64,000 bases of DNA. It comes from Oerskovia sp042887685 (GTDB lineage Bacteria; Actinomycetota; Actinomycetes; Actinomycetales; Cellulomonadaceae). Positions 27,691-36,951 of this stretch are shown here, piece after piece; the first letter of the stretch is position 1, and each line of letters starts with the position of its first letter. Location of the stretch: assembly GCF_042887685.1 (NCBI RefSeq), contig NZ_JBHVOS010000020.1, forward strand, positions 25,178 to 89,177, written 5' to 3'. Position numbers and translations under genes: made by a program. The notes beneath the pieces were generated by a model. That model was not told the origin of the DNA. It made no database searches and was given only the letters and a program-made list of their open reading frames with translations.

Positions 27691-30175
27691 TCGACCGGCG
27701 CGTGGACGCTCCCGCGAGCCGTGGCGTGAGCACCCGGTACACGGCCTCGATCGCGACCCAGCCCACGACCACGGCGACCGCGACGACCACCGCCTCCTGC
27801 GCCGTCGGGACCTGGAGCGCGAAGAAGTCCCGCACCCACGGGACCGCGACCGCGAGCACCGCGCAGGCCGCGAGCGCCGCGATCAGCGCGACCTTCCACC
27901 CGTTGAGCGGGCGGGCCTGGATGCCCACGATCCACAACGACACCCCGACGAGCACGAGCGTCGCGGCCGAGCGCGCGTCGTCCGTGCCCACGAGCGGCCG
28001 CAGGTACCCGTGCACGGTCAGGATCACGGCCCCGATCACCACGCCCGCCGGGATCGCGAAGCTCAGCACGCGCCGCAGGAAACCTGCGAGGTAGCGCCGG
28101 TCGTTGGGCGGCAGCGCGAGGAAGAACGCGGGGACGCCGATCGTGAGCGTGCCCGCGAGCGTCATGTGCCGGGGCAGGAACGGGTAGGGCCACACGAGCA
28201 GCACGACCGCCACCGCCAGGATCGCCGCGTACGTCGTCTTGGCGAGGAACAGGCTCGCGACCCGCTCCATGTTCGCCATGACCCGGCGCCCCTGCCCCAG
28301 GACCCCGGGAAGCGTCGCGAACCGCCCGTCGACCAGCACGACGCGCGCCACGGCCTTGGTCGCGGGCGCGCCGTTGCCCATCGCGATCCCGAGGTCCGCG
28401 TCCTTGAGCGCCAGGGCGTCGTTGACGCCGTCCCCCGTCATGCCGACCACGTGGCCGCGCGACTGAAGCGCGTGCACGATCGCGCGCTTCTGCTCGGGCG
28501 TCACGCGCCCGTACACGTCGTGCACCCCGACGACCTCGGCGAGCTCGTCGGGGTCGGTCGGGAGCTCGCGCGCGTCGAGTCCCTCGACCGGGACCCCCTC
28601 GCCGTGCAGGCCGACCGAGGTCGCGATCGCCGCGACGGTGTCGGGGTTGTCGCCCGAGATGACCTTGGCCCGTGTCCCCTGGCGCCGGAAGTACTCGAGC
28701 GTCTGCGCGGCGTCGGGACGGATGCGCTCCCCCAGGACGGCGAGCAGCGCGGGGGCGAGGTCGGGCGGGAGCGGCGCCTCGGCCGTCGGGAGCCCGGTCG
28801 GGGCGCGGGCGAGCAGGACCACGCGCGCCCCCGTGCCCGCGGCCTCGCGGACCTCGGCGAGCGCGGTCGTCGCCGCCCCGTCCGAGCGCCCGGCGAGCAG
28901 GATCTCGGGAGCGCCCAGCACGAAGGCCCCCGCACCGGTCAGCACGGCGCTCCACTTGCGCGCCGAGGAGAACGGGACGGAGTCCTCCACCTCTGCGGGC
29001 AGGGTGCCGGACAGCCCGTCGGCGAGCGCCTTGGACGTGGCGTTGCCGTCCGGGTCGGCCGCGAGCGCGGCGAGCGCCTCGCGCGCGCCCTCGACGGCAG
29101 CGAGGGGGTGCAACGCGGTCAGGGCGACGTGCCCGTCCGTCAGGGTCCCGGTCTTGTCGAGGCACAGGACGTCGACGCGCGCGAGGATCTCTACCGCGGG
29201 CAGCTCCTGCACGAGGACCTTCTGGCGAGCGAGGAGCGTCGCCGCGATCGCGAAGTTGAGCGAGGTGAGCAGGACGAGCCCCTCGGGGATCATCCCGACG
29301 ACGCCCGCGACCGCAGCGACGACGCCGTCACGCCACGTCCCGTCCGCGATCGACTCGCGCACGCCGCCCGTGTAGTTGAGCTGGCTCCAGAACAGCAGCA
29401 ACGAGATCGGCACGATCCCGAACGAGACGACCTTGAGGATCTTGTCGACGCCCTCGCGCAGCTCCGAGCGCACGACCGAGAACTTCTTGGCCTCGGACGT
29501 GATGCGCTGCGCGTACCCCTCCTCGCCCACGCGCACGACACGGCACACCGCGGCCCCCGCGACGACCGCCGACCCGGACAGCACCTCGTCGCCCACGGCC
29601 TTGTGCACGGGGCGCGACTCCCCCGTCAGCATGGACTCGTCGACCTCGAGGCCCGTGACGTCGAGCACCACCGCGTCGGCCGGGACCTGGTCCCCCGTGC
29701 CGACGAGCAGCACGTCGTCCAGGACCACGTCGTCGAGCGCGACCTGCTCCTCGCCCCCGTCCCGCACGACCCGGGCGAAGGGCGCGGTGAGGATCGAGAG
29801 CCGGTCGAGCGTGCGCTTGGCGCGGTACTCGGTCACGATCCCGATCCCCGCGTTGACCACGACCACGAACCCGAAGACCGCGTCGGGCCACCGGCCCGTG
29901 AGGAGCACGAGCGTCACGGCGACCGCGAGGATCAGGTTGAAGAGCGTGAAGACGTTGGACCGCAGGATCGCGGCCAGCGAGCGCGACGTCGAGCGGGTCG
30001 TCCGGTTGGTCTGCCCGGCGGCCACGCGCGCCTCGACCTCGTGCGCGCTCAGCCCGGGTCCCCCGTCGTGCGGGGCGCTCACGTCGCCGGGGAGCGTCCC
30101 TGGGCCCGACGGCGGAGCGTCCGCCGGGCCCACGGGCCCGGTCGCGGACGTGTCGTCGTCGGCGAGGCTGCTCAC
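27683..30175 (-). CDS. P-type cation-translocating ATPase
   Basis: The 830-residue membrane pump has the phosphorylation site DKTGTLTDG (aspartate near residue 339), the actuator-domain segment DESMLTGESRPVHK and the hinge GMTGDGVNDALALKDADLGIAMG. About eight to ten membrane spans frame these domains. No heavy-metal-binding CXXC domain or CPC motif is visible, so it belongs to the P2/P3 or CtpE-like group rather than copper/zinc pumps; Ca2+ or Mg2+ transport is a reasonable guess. GTG 30175 is used with GAGGG directly upstream, closer than usual. The CorA gene lies upstream on the same strand. Confidence 0.87.
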   Translation of the reverse strand: MSSLADDDTSATGPVGPADAPPSGPGTLPGDVSAPHDGGPGLSAHEVEARVAAGQTNRTTRSTSRSLAAILRSNVFTLFNLILAVAVTLVLLTGRWPDAVFGFVVVVNAGIGIVTEYRAKRTLDRLSILTAPFARVVRDGGEEQVALDDVVLDDVLLVGTGDQVPADAVVLDVTGLEVDESMLTGESRPVHKAVGDEVLSGSAVVAGAAVCRVVRVGEEGYAQRITSEAKKFSVVRSELREGVDKILKVVSFGIVPISLLLFWSQLNYTGGVRESIADGTWRDGVVAAVAGVVGMIPEGLVLLTSLNFAIAATLLARQKVLVQELPAVEILARVDVLCLDKTGTLTDGHVALTALHPLAAVEGAREALAALAADPDGNATSKALADGLSGTLPAEVEDSVPFSSARKWSAVLTGAGAFVLGAPEILLAGRSDGAATTALAEVREAAGTGARVVLLARAPTGLPTAEAPLPPDLAPALLAVLGERIRPDAAQTLEYFRRQGTRAKVISGDNPDTVAAIATSVGLHGEGVPVEGLDARELPTDPDELAEVVGVHDVYGRVTPEQKRAIVHALQSRGHVVGMTGDGVNDALALKDADLGIAMGNGAPATKAVARVVLVDGRFATLPGVLGQGRRVMANMERVASLFLAKTTYAAILAVAVVLLVWPYPFLPRHMTLAGTLTIGVPAFFLALPPNDRRYLAGFLRRVLSFAIPAGVVIGAVILTVHGYLRPLVGTDDARSAATLVLVGVSLWIVGIQARPLNGWKVALIAALAACAVLAVAVPWVRDFFALQVPTAQEAVVVAVAVVVGWVAIEAVYRVLTPRLAGASTRRSIS

Positions 30176-30263
30176 CCCTCGATTGTGCCCGCCGGTGGGC
30201 GCACTGCCCTGTCGAGGCCGGCCGACCGGGTGCCGGGGCCGGCTGTCCGATCGCGCGCGGACG

Positions 30264-31280
30264 TCACAACCACCGGTGCCGCTTGAAGATCGCGTACAGC
30301 GTGAACCCCATGGCGACCATCGCGAGGATCGCGAGCGGGTACCCGTAGACCCAGTCCAGCTCGGGCATCCGCGCGAAGTTCATGCCGTAGATCGTGCCCA
30401 CGAGCGTGGGCGCGAACAGGATCGCCGCCCAGGACGAGATCTTCTTGACCTCCTCGCCCTGCGCGAGGCTCGTCTCGGAGAGCCTGCGCATCTCCTCGTT
30501 CTGGTGCTGCGCGACGAGCGTGGCCTGGACCATGAGCGCGTTCTGCAGGAGCACCCGGAACGAGTCGGCCTGCTCCGCGAGGCGCAGCGAGTGGTCGAGC
30601 ACGTCGCGCAGGTTGCGCTGGAGCTCGATGTCGACGCCGTACTTCTCGGAGCCGCGCTCGAGCGCCTGGAGGATGCCGACGACCGGGTGCGTGGCCCGCT
30701 GGAAGGCGATGACCTCGCGCGAGAGCTCGTAGATCCGTCGGGAGACGGCAGGGTCGCCGCTGAACAGCTGGTCCTCGATCTCGTCGATGTCGTTCTGCAG
30801 ACCGGCGACCACCGGGGCGTACTCGTCGACGACCTGGTCGAGCACGGCGTAGAGGATCGCTTCCGGCCCGAGACGCAGGAGCGCGGGCGTCGCCTCCAGG
30901 CGACGGCGGACCGCCCCCACGTCCGGGGACTCGGCGTGGCGGACCGTCACGACGTAGTCGGGCCCGACGAAGACGTGCAGCTCACCGAACTCGACGCGCT
31001 CCTCGGCGTCCAGGTAGCGGGCCGGTCGCAGGACCACGAAGAGGTTGTCGTCGTAGCGCTCGAGCTTGGGCCGCTGGTGGGCCGCGATCGCGTCGTCGAC
31101 CGCGAGGTGGTGCAACGAGAACTCGTCGGCGACCGCCCGGATCTCGGCCTCGCTCGGACGGTAGAGGCCGATCCACGCGAGCCCGTGCCGCTCCCGCAGC
31201 GTCTCGAACGTCTCCTCGAGGCTCGACGGGTTGGCCGTGCGCCGCCCGTCGACGTAGACCGCGTTGTCGACGATGCCCAT
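30264..31280 (-). CDS. corA: CorA family magnesium/cobalt transporter
   Basis: This 338-residue protein has a soluble N-terminal funnel domain and two C-terminal membrane helices; the selectivity motif YGMNF stands at the end of the first helix, and the short basic tail KRHRWL follows the second. CorA forms a pentameric Mg2+ channel gated by cytoplasmic Mg2+. The segment AEITQ-like FSLHHLAVDDAIAAHQRPKLERYDDNLFVVL fits the family. ATG 31280 is preferred over GTG 31289 because GAGGAG lies 8 nt upstream of it. The P-type ATPase gene follows, so ion homeostasis is a common theme. Confidence 0.92.
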   Translation of the reverse strand: MGIVDNAVYVDGRRTANPSSLEETFETLRERHGLAWIGLYRPSEAEIRAVADEFSLHHLAVDDAIAAHQRPKLERYDDNLFVVLRPARYLDAEERVEFGELHVFVGPDYVVTVRHAESPDVGAVRRRLEATPALLRLGPEAILYAVLDQVVDEYAPVVAGLQNDIDEIEDQLFSGDPAVSRRIYELSREVIAFQRATHPVVGILQALERGSEKYGVDIELQRNLRDVLDHSLRLAEQADSFRVLLQNALMVQATLVAQHQNEEMRRLSETSLAQGEEVKKISSWAAILFAPTLVGTIYGMNFARMPELDWVYGYPLAILAMVAMGFTLYAIFKRHRWL

Positions 31281-31352
31281 GCTTGTCACTCCTCGGGTCG
31301 GTCGCGTCCGTCCGGTGCGCGGCGACCATCATGACAGGCGGGCGGCCGGGCC

Positions 31353-32486
31353 CTACTCCTCGTCGCGCGTCGTCCCCGTCGGTTCGCCAGTCAACGGGGT
31401 GACGCGGTCCGGGGCGTCCTTGCGCGGCCGGTAGACGACCTGGGCGTGGAAGACGAAGCGCAGGAGGAACGCGACGACCAGCGTCAGGGCCTGCGCCAGG
31501 ACCGGTGGCATGCCGGTGAGGACCACCAGCCAGTGCAGGAAAGGCAGGCGGACCGCGGCCTCGATGCCGTTGAACGTGAAGGACTGCGCCGCGCGCTTCC
31601 ACACGCTGCGCCCTTCCGAGCGCAGGTCGTGGAAGACGAAGTGCTCGAGGAGCAGGAAGTTCATGACGATCGTGACCGCGGCCGAGACCACCGCGGCAGG
31701 CATGTAGTGGACCCCGAACTGCTCCAGGCCCCACATGATCGCCAGGTTCATCACCGCCCCGAACGCCCCGACCAGCGCGAACGTCGACAGCCGACCGAAC
31801 CGCAGCGCCGTGAGCTGCTGCAGGTACCGCAGCCCGTTCGCGAACGTCGCCTTGGACTCGCCGGCGAACCTCTCCCCGAAGACGAAGGGCTCCTCGACGA
31901 CCTCGACCTTGTTGCGCGCCAGGATCTCCAGCAGGATCTTGAAGCCCCGCGGGCGCAGGCCCGCCAGGTCGATCGACGCGGTGCGCACCGCGAAGAACCC
32001 CGTCATCGGGTCGGTGACGTTCCGCAGCCGCACCGGGAACATCGACCGGGCCAGCAGCGACGACGCGGTCGACACGAGGTGCCGCCAGCGGCCGTCGAGC
32101 CCGCCCGCGTCGCCGCCCCCGACGTAGCGCGAGGCGACCACGACGTCCGCCGTGGTCTCCCGGGCGGTCTCCAGGAGCACCGGGACCATCTCCGGCGGGT
32201 GCTGCAGGTCCCCGTCCATCACGACGACCCACTCACCGTGCGCGGCACGCAGCCCCTCGACCACCGCACCGCTCAGCCCCCCGACCGGCTCGTCCCGGTG
32301 CAGCAGCCGCACGGGCACCCGCGAGGTCGTCGCCACGTGCCGGATCTCGTCGGGGGTCTCGTCGCGCGAGTCGTCGACGAACAGCACCTCCGCGTCGAAC
32401 CCCTCGACCGCGTCGCCGAGGCGACGCACGAGCTCGCCGACGTTCGGCCCCTCGTTGAACGTCGGAACCACCACGGTGACCTGCAT
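31353..32486 (-). CDS. Glycosyltransferase family 2 (dolichol-phosphate mannosyltransferase-like) fused to GtrA
   Basis: The 377-residue protein begins with a GT2 domain (about 1-230): VVVPTFNEGPNV, then FVDDSRD and DGDLQHPPEM holding the DXD-type metal site. A C-terminal GtrA-like domain with four membrane helices follows (FALVGAFGAVMNL onward). Such fusions transfer a sugar from a nucleotide donor to polyprenyl phosphate and help move it across the membrane for glycosylation of proteins or wall polymers. ATG 32486 (MQVTVVVP) is preferred because AGAGGG is just upstream; ATG 32504 lacks a site. It may be co-transcribed with corA, 72 bp downstream. Confidence 0.88.
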   Translation of the reverse strand: MQVTVVVPTFNEGPNVGELVRRLGDAVEGFDAEVLFVDDSRDETPDEIRHVATTSRVPVRLLHRDEPVGGLSGAVVEGLRAAHGEWVVVMDGDLQHPPEMVPVLLETARETTADVVVASRYVGGGDAGGLDGRWRHLVSTASSLLARSMFPVRLRNVTDPMTGFFAVRTASIDLAGLRPRGFKILLEILARNKVEVVEEPFVFGERFAGESKATFANGLRYLQQLTALRFGRLSTFALVGAFGAVMNLAIMWGLEQFGVHYMPAAVVSAAVTIVMNFLLLEHFVFHDLRSEGRSVWKRAAQSFTFNGIEAAVRLPFLHWLVVLTGMPPVLAQALTLVVAFLLRFVFHAQVVYRPRKDAPDRVTPLTGEPTGTTRDEE

Positions 32487-32721
32487 GCGCCCTCTTCTGC
32501 TCATCAGGCCGGCGGGACCCGGCACGTCAACCCATCGTCTCCCGAGATGGGCACGGGCGACAGGCGAGCGCCCGTCGCCCAGGAGCCGTCCGTGCGTCGC
32601 TCGACCCGCGGCAGGCCGGGACGGGCCCCGCGCGGACCGGCCACGCTCGCGACGCCGTGGGGACGTCTCGGCGGGCCGTCCGCACGAAGGTACAGGTCAG
32701 GGGCCGCGGAGCCCCCTAGGC

Positions 32722-33999
32722 TCACCGCGTGAGGACCGCGACCGCCTCGACGTGGTGGGTGTGGGGGAACAGGTCGTACCCGGTGACCGACTCGACCGTG
32801 TACCCGTGCTTGGCGAAGTAGGCGATGTCGCGCGCGAGGGCGGCGGGGTCGCACGCGACGTAGACCACGCGAGGGGCCTGGAGCGCGGCGACCGCGTCGA
32901 CGACCTTGCGGCCCGCGCCGGTGCGCGGGGGGTCGAGGACCACGACGTCGGCCGTCGGCGCGGCGTGGTCCTTGGCCGCGAGCACCTTCTCGACCGGGCC
33001 GTGGTGCAGCTCGACCTGCGGCTTCTCGAACGCGTTGCGGCGGGCGTCCTTGACGGCGCGCTCGTCGCCCTCGATCGCCACGACCCGCCCCGTCTCGCCG
33101 ACGGCGTCGGCGAGCGGCAGCGTGAAGAGGCCTGCACCCGAGTACAGGTCGACCACAGTCGCCTCGTCGAGCGGTCCGGCGGCCCGCAGCACGGCCTCCG
33201 CGAGCAGCGCGGGCGCCTCGCGGTGGACCTGCCAGAAGCCGTCGGCCGCGACACGGTAGGAGTGCTCGGTGCCCGCGACCGTCACGGTCTCGGTGACCGC
33301 GCGGCGAGCGTGCGGGCGACGGTCGATGTGACCCGCGTGCCAGACGACACCGTCCACGAGCAGGATCGGGTCGGCGCCGCCCGCGGGGGCGACGAGCTCG
33401 AGCCTCGTCCCCGGACGCCAGCGGCGCGTGAAGACCTCCTCGGCCTCGGCGAGGGCCGTGACCTCCGGTGTCGCGAGCGGCATCTCGTCGAGCGGGACGA
33501 CGTCGTGCGAGCGGAACACGCGCATCCCCGCACGGCCCTCGTCGTCGGCGACCAGGTCGATGCGGGTGCGGTAGCCCAGGCCTCCGCGCTCGTCGTCCCC
33601 GGGAGCACCTTCAACCTCTACCTGAAGGTCAAGGCCGGCTAGGCGCTTGAGCTGCTCCTCGAGGACGGCGGCCTTCCACCGGCGCTGCGCGGGCAGGGAC
33701 ACGTGCGAGAGCTCGCCGCCGCCCGCTCCCCCGGGCCCTGCGGCCGGCCAGGCCGCAGGGACACGGTCCTCGGACGCCTCGAGGACCTCGACGGCGTCGG
33801 CGCGCCAGAACTTCGCGTCCTCCCCGTCGTCGGTGATCCGGGCCAGCACCCGCTCGCCCGGCAGCGCGTGCCGGACGAAGACGACGCGCCCGTCGAGTCG
33901 CGCGACGCAGTGGCCGCCGTGCGCGACAGGTCCGACCTCGAGCTCGACCAGAGGTTGAGGCTCGGGGACGTTGGACGTGGGGTTCAGGGTTTCAGACAC
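32722..33999 (-). CDS. TRAM-domain class I SAM-dependent RNA methyltransferase (TrmA/RlmD family)
   Basis: The 425-residue enzyme has an N-terminal TRAM RNA-binding domain (VGPVAHGGHCVARLDGRVVFV), a central domain and a Rossmann methyltransferase: VDLYSGAGLFTLPLA binds SAM, DPPRTGAG and the nucleophilic cysteine in VYVACDPAALARD are the uracil-C5 methyltransferase motifs. It would form 5-methyluridine in rRNA or tRNA. The FeS-binding cysteines of RlmD are not evident near the N-terminus. GTG 33999 lies 6 nt after GATACT (34011-34006 on the minus strand), suggesting a leaderless start. It is the first gene of a block with order like the M. tuberculosis dut region. Confidence 0.88.
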   Translation of the reverse strand: MSETLNPTSNVPEPQPLVELEVGPVAHGGHCVARLDGRVVFVRHALPGERVLARITDDGEDAKFWRADAVEVLEASEDRVPAAWPAAGPGGAGGGELSHVSLPAQRRWKAAVLEEQLKRLAGLDLQVEVEGAPGDDERGGLGYRTRIDLVADDEGRAGMRVFRSHDVVPLDEMPLATPEVTALAEAEEVFTRRWRPGTRLELVAPAGGADPILLVDGVVWHAGHIDRRPHARRAVTETVTVAGTEHSYRVAADGFWQVHREAPALLAEAVLRAAGPLDEATVVDLYSGAGLFTLPLADAVGETGRVVAIEGDERAVKDARRNAFEKPQVELHHGPVEKVLAAKDHAAPTADVVVLDPPRTGAGRKVVDAVAALQAPRVVYVACDPAALARDIAYFAKHGYTVESVTGYDLFPHTHHVEAVAVLTR

Positions 34000-34005
34000 C
34001 CCCCT

Positions 34006-34011
34006 AGTATC
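34006..34011 (-). promoter_or_regulatory. GATACT -10 box of the RNA methyltransferase gene
   Basis: On the minus strand GATACT is followed by 6 nt and GTG 33999. The six nucleotides are G-rich, so weak Shine-Dalgarno pairing cannot be excluded. Confidence 0.4.
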
Positions 34012-34123
34012 CCGGACGCGAACCGCTCCGGGCTCCGGACCGTTCACCCACCGGGCGTGGGACCGCACACGTTCTCGGCGCACCGGCGGACGCCACCGCG
34101 GCGCGGGCTCCCCCGGGACCTGC

Positions 34124-36136
34124 TCAGTAGCGGCGGTTGATCCGCTGCTGAGCCGCGAAGTTCTCCTTCTCGAGCCCCGTCTGCCCCTTGGTCGACGACA
34201 GCTGCCACGGTACCGACGCCACGACCACGCCGGGGGTGAACAGGAGCCGGCCCTTGAGCCGCAGGGCGCTCTGGTTGTGCAGCAGGTGCTCCCACCAGTG
34301 CCCCACGACGTACTCGGGGATGTAGACGACGACGAGGTCGCGCGGGCTCTCCCGGCGGATCGAGCGCACGTAGGACAGGATCGGTCGCGTGATCTCGCGG
34401 TACGGCGAGTCGAGGACACGCAGCGGGACCGGGAGGTCGAGCGCCTCCCACTCGGCCGTGAACTCGGCGACCTCCTCGGGGTCGACGCCGACCGTCACGG
34501 CCTCCAGGACAGAGGGGCGAGACGCGCGGGCGTAGGCCAGCGCCCGCATGGTCGGCTTGTGCAGCTTGGAGACCAGGACGAGCGCGTGGACACGGCTCGG
34601 CAGCGCTCGTGCCGCGGCCGGGTCCTCCCCGAGCGTGAGTTCCTCGCTCACCGAGTCGTAGTGCTTGCGGATCGCCCGCATGAGCACGAACACGACGCCC
34701 ATCGCGAGGATCGCGATCCACGCGCCGTGCGTGAACTTGGTCAGCAGCACGATGACCAGGACCGTGCCCGTCATGCCGAAGCCGATCGCGTTGACGACGC
34801 GGGACCGCTTCATCTTGGTGCGGAAGCGCGGGTCCGGGGTCGTGCGCAGCTCGCGCGTCCAGTGCTTGATCATGCCGAGCTGCGAGAGCGTGAAGGACAC
34901 GAAGACGCCGACGATGTAGAGCTGGATCAGTCGCGTGACCTGCGCGTCGAAGGCCCAGATCAGCGCGATCGCCGCGACGGCGAGGGTCACGATCCCGTTC
35001 GAGAAGGCGAGCCGGTCGCCGCGCGTGTGGAGCTGACGCGGGAGGTAGCCGTCCTTGGCCAGGATCGAGCCCAGCACCGGGAAGCCGTTGAACGCCGTGT
35101 TCGCGGCGAAGACGAGGATCAGCCCCGTCACCGCGGCCACGAGGTAGAAGGCGATCGGGAAGCCCTGGAAGATGGCCTGCGCGAGCTGGCCGATCACCGG
35201 GTCCTGCACGAAGTCGGCGGGTACCGGCTGACCGTCGATCGTGAGCTGCTCGGCGGGGTTCTCGGCGAAGTGCACGCCGGTCTTCTGCGCGAGGAAGAGG
35301 ATCGCCATGATCATGAAGGCCGAGATCGTGCCGAGCAGCGCGAGCGTCGTGGCCGCGTTGCGGGACTTGGGCTTCTTGAAGGCTGGGACGCCGTTGCTGA
35401 TGGCCTCGACGCCCGTGAGCGCGGCACAGCCCGACGCGAACGCCCGGGCGACCAGGAACGCTCCCGCGATCCCGGTCAGCCCCTGGTCGAAGTGGCTCTC
35501 GGCGACGAGCTGGTAGGACGCGCTCTCGGCCATGGGCAGGGTCCCCGTGGCGTACCGGACGAAGCCGACCACGGCCGTCATCCCGATCGCGAACATGAAC
35601 AGGTACACCGGGATCGCGAAGAACGACCCGGACTCCTTGACCCCCCTGAGGTTGACCAGCGCCAGGAGGATCACGAGCGTGATCGCGAACGCCGCCTCGT
35701 GGCCCCGCAGGAACGGCATGGCTGCGGCCGCGTACTGGGCTCCCGAGGAGATCGACACGGCCACCGTGAGGACGTAGTCGACCATGAGCGCCGAGGCGAC
35801 GCTGACGCCGGCCGTGGGGCCGAGGTTGACCGTGGCGACCTCGTAGTCACCGCCGCCCGACGGGTAGGCGTGCACGTTCTGGCGGTACGAAGCGACCACG
35901 GTCAGCAGGACCACGACGACCGCGAGACCCACCCACGGGGAGATCGTCGTGGCCGCGAGGCCCGCGATCGACAGGGTCAGGAGGATCTCGTCGGGGGCGT
36001 ACGCCACCGAGGAGAGCGCGTCCGAGGCGAACACCGGCAGCGCGATGCGCTTCGGCAGGAGGGTGTGCCCCAAGTCGTCGCTGCGGACGGGACGTCCGAG
36101 CAGCAGGCGTTTGGCGGCATCAGCGATATCCGACAC
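34124..36136 (-). CDS. APC-family permease with C-terminal cytoplasmic domain
   Basis: The 670-residue protein has a short basic N-terminus, then about 12 membrane spans starting with FASDALSSVAYAPDEILLTL, and a soluble C-terminal domain from about residue 500 containing VHALVLVSKLHKPTMRALAYARASRP, which resembles a UspA-like regulatory fold. It is the APC type next to Trk genes in many actinobacteria, transporting an amino acid or K+; the substrate is undetermined. GTG 36136 lies 8 nt after TAGCAT (36150-36145), a leaderless pattern. It is divergent from the two Trk regulator genes, with about 146 bp between starts. Confidence 0.85.
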   Translation of the reverse strand: MSDIADAAKRLLLGRPVRSDDLGHTLLPKRIALPVFASDALSSVAYAPDEILLTLSIAGLAATTISPWVGLAVVVVLLTVVASYRQNVHAYPSGGGDYEVATVNLGPTAGVSVASALMVDYVLTVAVSISSGAQYAAAAMPFLRGHEAAFAITLVILLALVNLRGVKESGSFFAIPVYLFMFAIGMTAVVGFVRYATGTLPMAESASYQLVAESHFDQGLTGIAGAFLVARAFASGCAALTGVEAISNGVPAFKKPKSRNAATTLALLGTISAFMIMAILFLAQKTGVHFAENPAEQLTIDGQPVPADFVQDPVIGQLAQAIFQGFPIAFYLVAAVTGLILVFAANTAFNGFPVLGSILAKDGYLPRQLHTRGDRLAFSNGIVTLAVAAIALIWAFDAQVTRLIQLYIVGVFVSFTLSQLGMIKHWTRELRTTPDPRFRTKMKRSRVVNAIGFGMTGTVLVIVLLTKFTHGAWIAILAMGVVFVLMRAIRKHYDSVSEELTLGEDPAAARALPSRVHALVLVSKLHKPTMRALAYARASRPSVLEAVTVGVDPEEVAEFTAEWEALDLPVPLRVLDSPYREITRPILSYVRSIRRESPRDLVVVYIPEYVVGHWWEHLLHNQSALRLKGRLLFTPGVVVASVPWQLSSTKGQTGLEKENFAAQQRINRRY

Positions 36137-36144
36137 GTTGGCCC

Positions 36145-36150
36145 ATGCTA
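36145..36150 (-). promoter_or_regulatory. TAGCAT -10 box of the APC permease gene
   Basis: On the minus strand TAGCAT is followed by 8 nt and the GTG start at 36136, with no Shine-Dalgarno sequence. No good -35 is visible at 17 nt. Confidence 0.4.
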
Positions 36151-36269
36151 GGCCCTCCAGGAGCCGTTGACCCCTCGACCGCCCTGGCGAATCTCGGCGG
36201 AGGGATGCTGCGTCCCGCTCGGACCCGCCGTCGGGCCACGATCTGTACCTGCACAGGACGGGCGCGCGG

Positions 36270-36275
36270 TAGCGT
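36270..36275 (+). promoter_or_regulatory. TAGCGT -10 box of the first Trk gene
   Basis: TAGCGT is followed by exactly 7 nt and GTG 36283. It is the same hexamer and spacing as at 12166 and, on the other strand, at 55316. Confidence 0.5.
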
Positions 36276-36282
36276 TTCGTCC

Positions 36283-36951
36283 GTGCACTTCGTGATCATG
36301 GGATGTGGCCGTGTCGGCGCCACCCTCGCCCAGTCTCTCGAGAACCGCGGCCACTCGGTCGCCGTGGTCGACCAGAACCCCGACGCCTTCCGACGGCTGT
36401 CCGCGGAGTTCTCCGGCAAGAAGGTGACGGGCCTGGGATTCGACCGGGACACCCTGATCCAGGCGGGGATCGAGGACGCCTACGCGTTCGCGGCGGTCTC
36501 CGACGGAGACAACTCCAACATCCTCGCCGCGCGCGTGGTCCGCGAGACGTACGGCGTCGACAACGTCGTGGCCCGCATCTACGACCCGCACCGCGCCGAG
36601 ATCTACCAGCGCCTCGGCATCCCGACCGTCGCGACCGTCCGGTGGACCTCCGACCAGGTGCTGCGCAGGATGCTGCCCCTCGGCGCGACCGACGAGTACC
36701 GCGACCCCTCCGGGCAGGTCCGGCTCGCACAGACCGACTTCCACCCCGAGTGGGTCGGGCGTTCCGTGGCGACGATCGAGGCCGCGACCGGGGCGCGGGT
36801 CGCGTTCCTGGGCCGGTTCGGCGAGGGCGTCCTCGCGACCCCCGGCACCGTCCTGCAGGAGAACGACGTGCTGCACGTGCTCATGCGCGCCGCGGACGCA
36901 CCCACGGTCGAGCGCCTCCTCACGCACGCCCCCAAGATCGAGGAGAACTGA
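36283..36951 (+). CDS. TrkA-type potassium-uptake regulatory subunit (first)
   Basis: The 222-residue protein is a single RCK unit: TrkA-N Rossmann domain (VHFVIMGCGRVGATLAQSLENRGHSVAVVDQNP) and TrkA-C domain from about 130 (DFHPEWVGRSVATIEAATGARVAFLG). RCK proteins bind NAD(H) or ATP and gate Trk/Ktr potassium channels. The GCGRVG variant keeps the dinucleotide glycines. GTG 36283 is supported by the -10 spacing. The second Trk gene begins one base inside its stop (TGATG), as for ceoB-ceoC in M. tuberculosis. No membrane Trk subunit is encoded next to it other than the divergent APC permease. Confidence 0.88.
   Translation: MHFVIMGCGRVGATLAQSLENRGHSVAVVDQNPDAFRRLSAEFSGKKVTGLGFDRDTLIQAGIEDAYAFAAVSDGDNSNILAARVVRETYGVDNVVARIYDPHRAEIYQRLGIPTVATVRWTSDQVLRRMLPLGATDEYRDPSGQVRLAQTDFHPEWVGRSVATIEAATGARVAFLGRFGEGVLATPGTVLQENDVLHVLMRAADAPTVERLLTHAPKIEEN

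Noticed and set aside
32717..32731. TAGGCT plus 6 nt plus GTG on the plus strand, resembling a leaderless start
   Set aside because: The frame that follows is the antisense of the RNA methyltransferase C-terminus and translates to low-complexity sequence.
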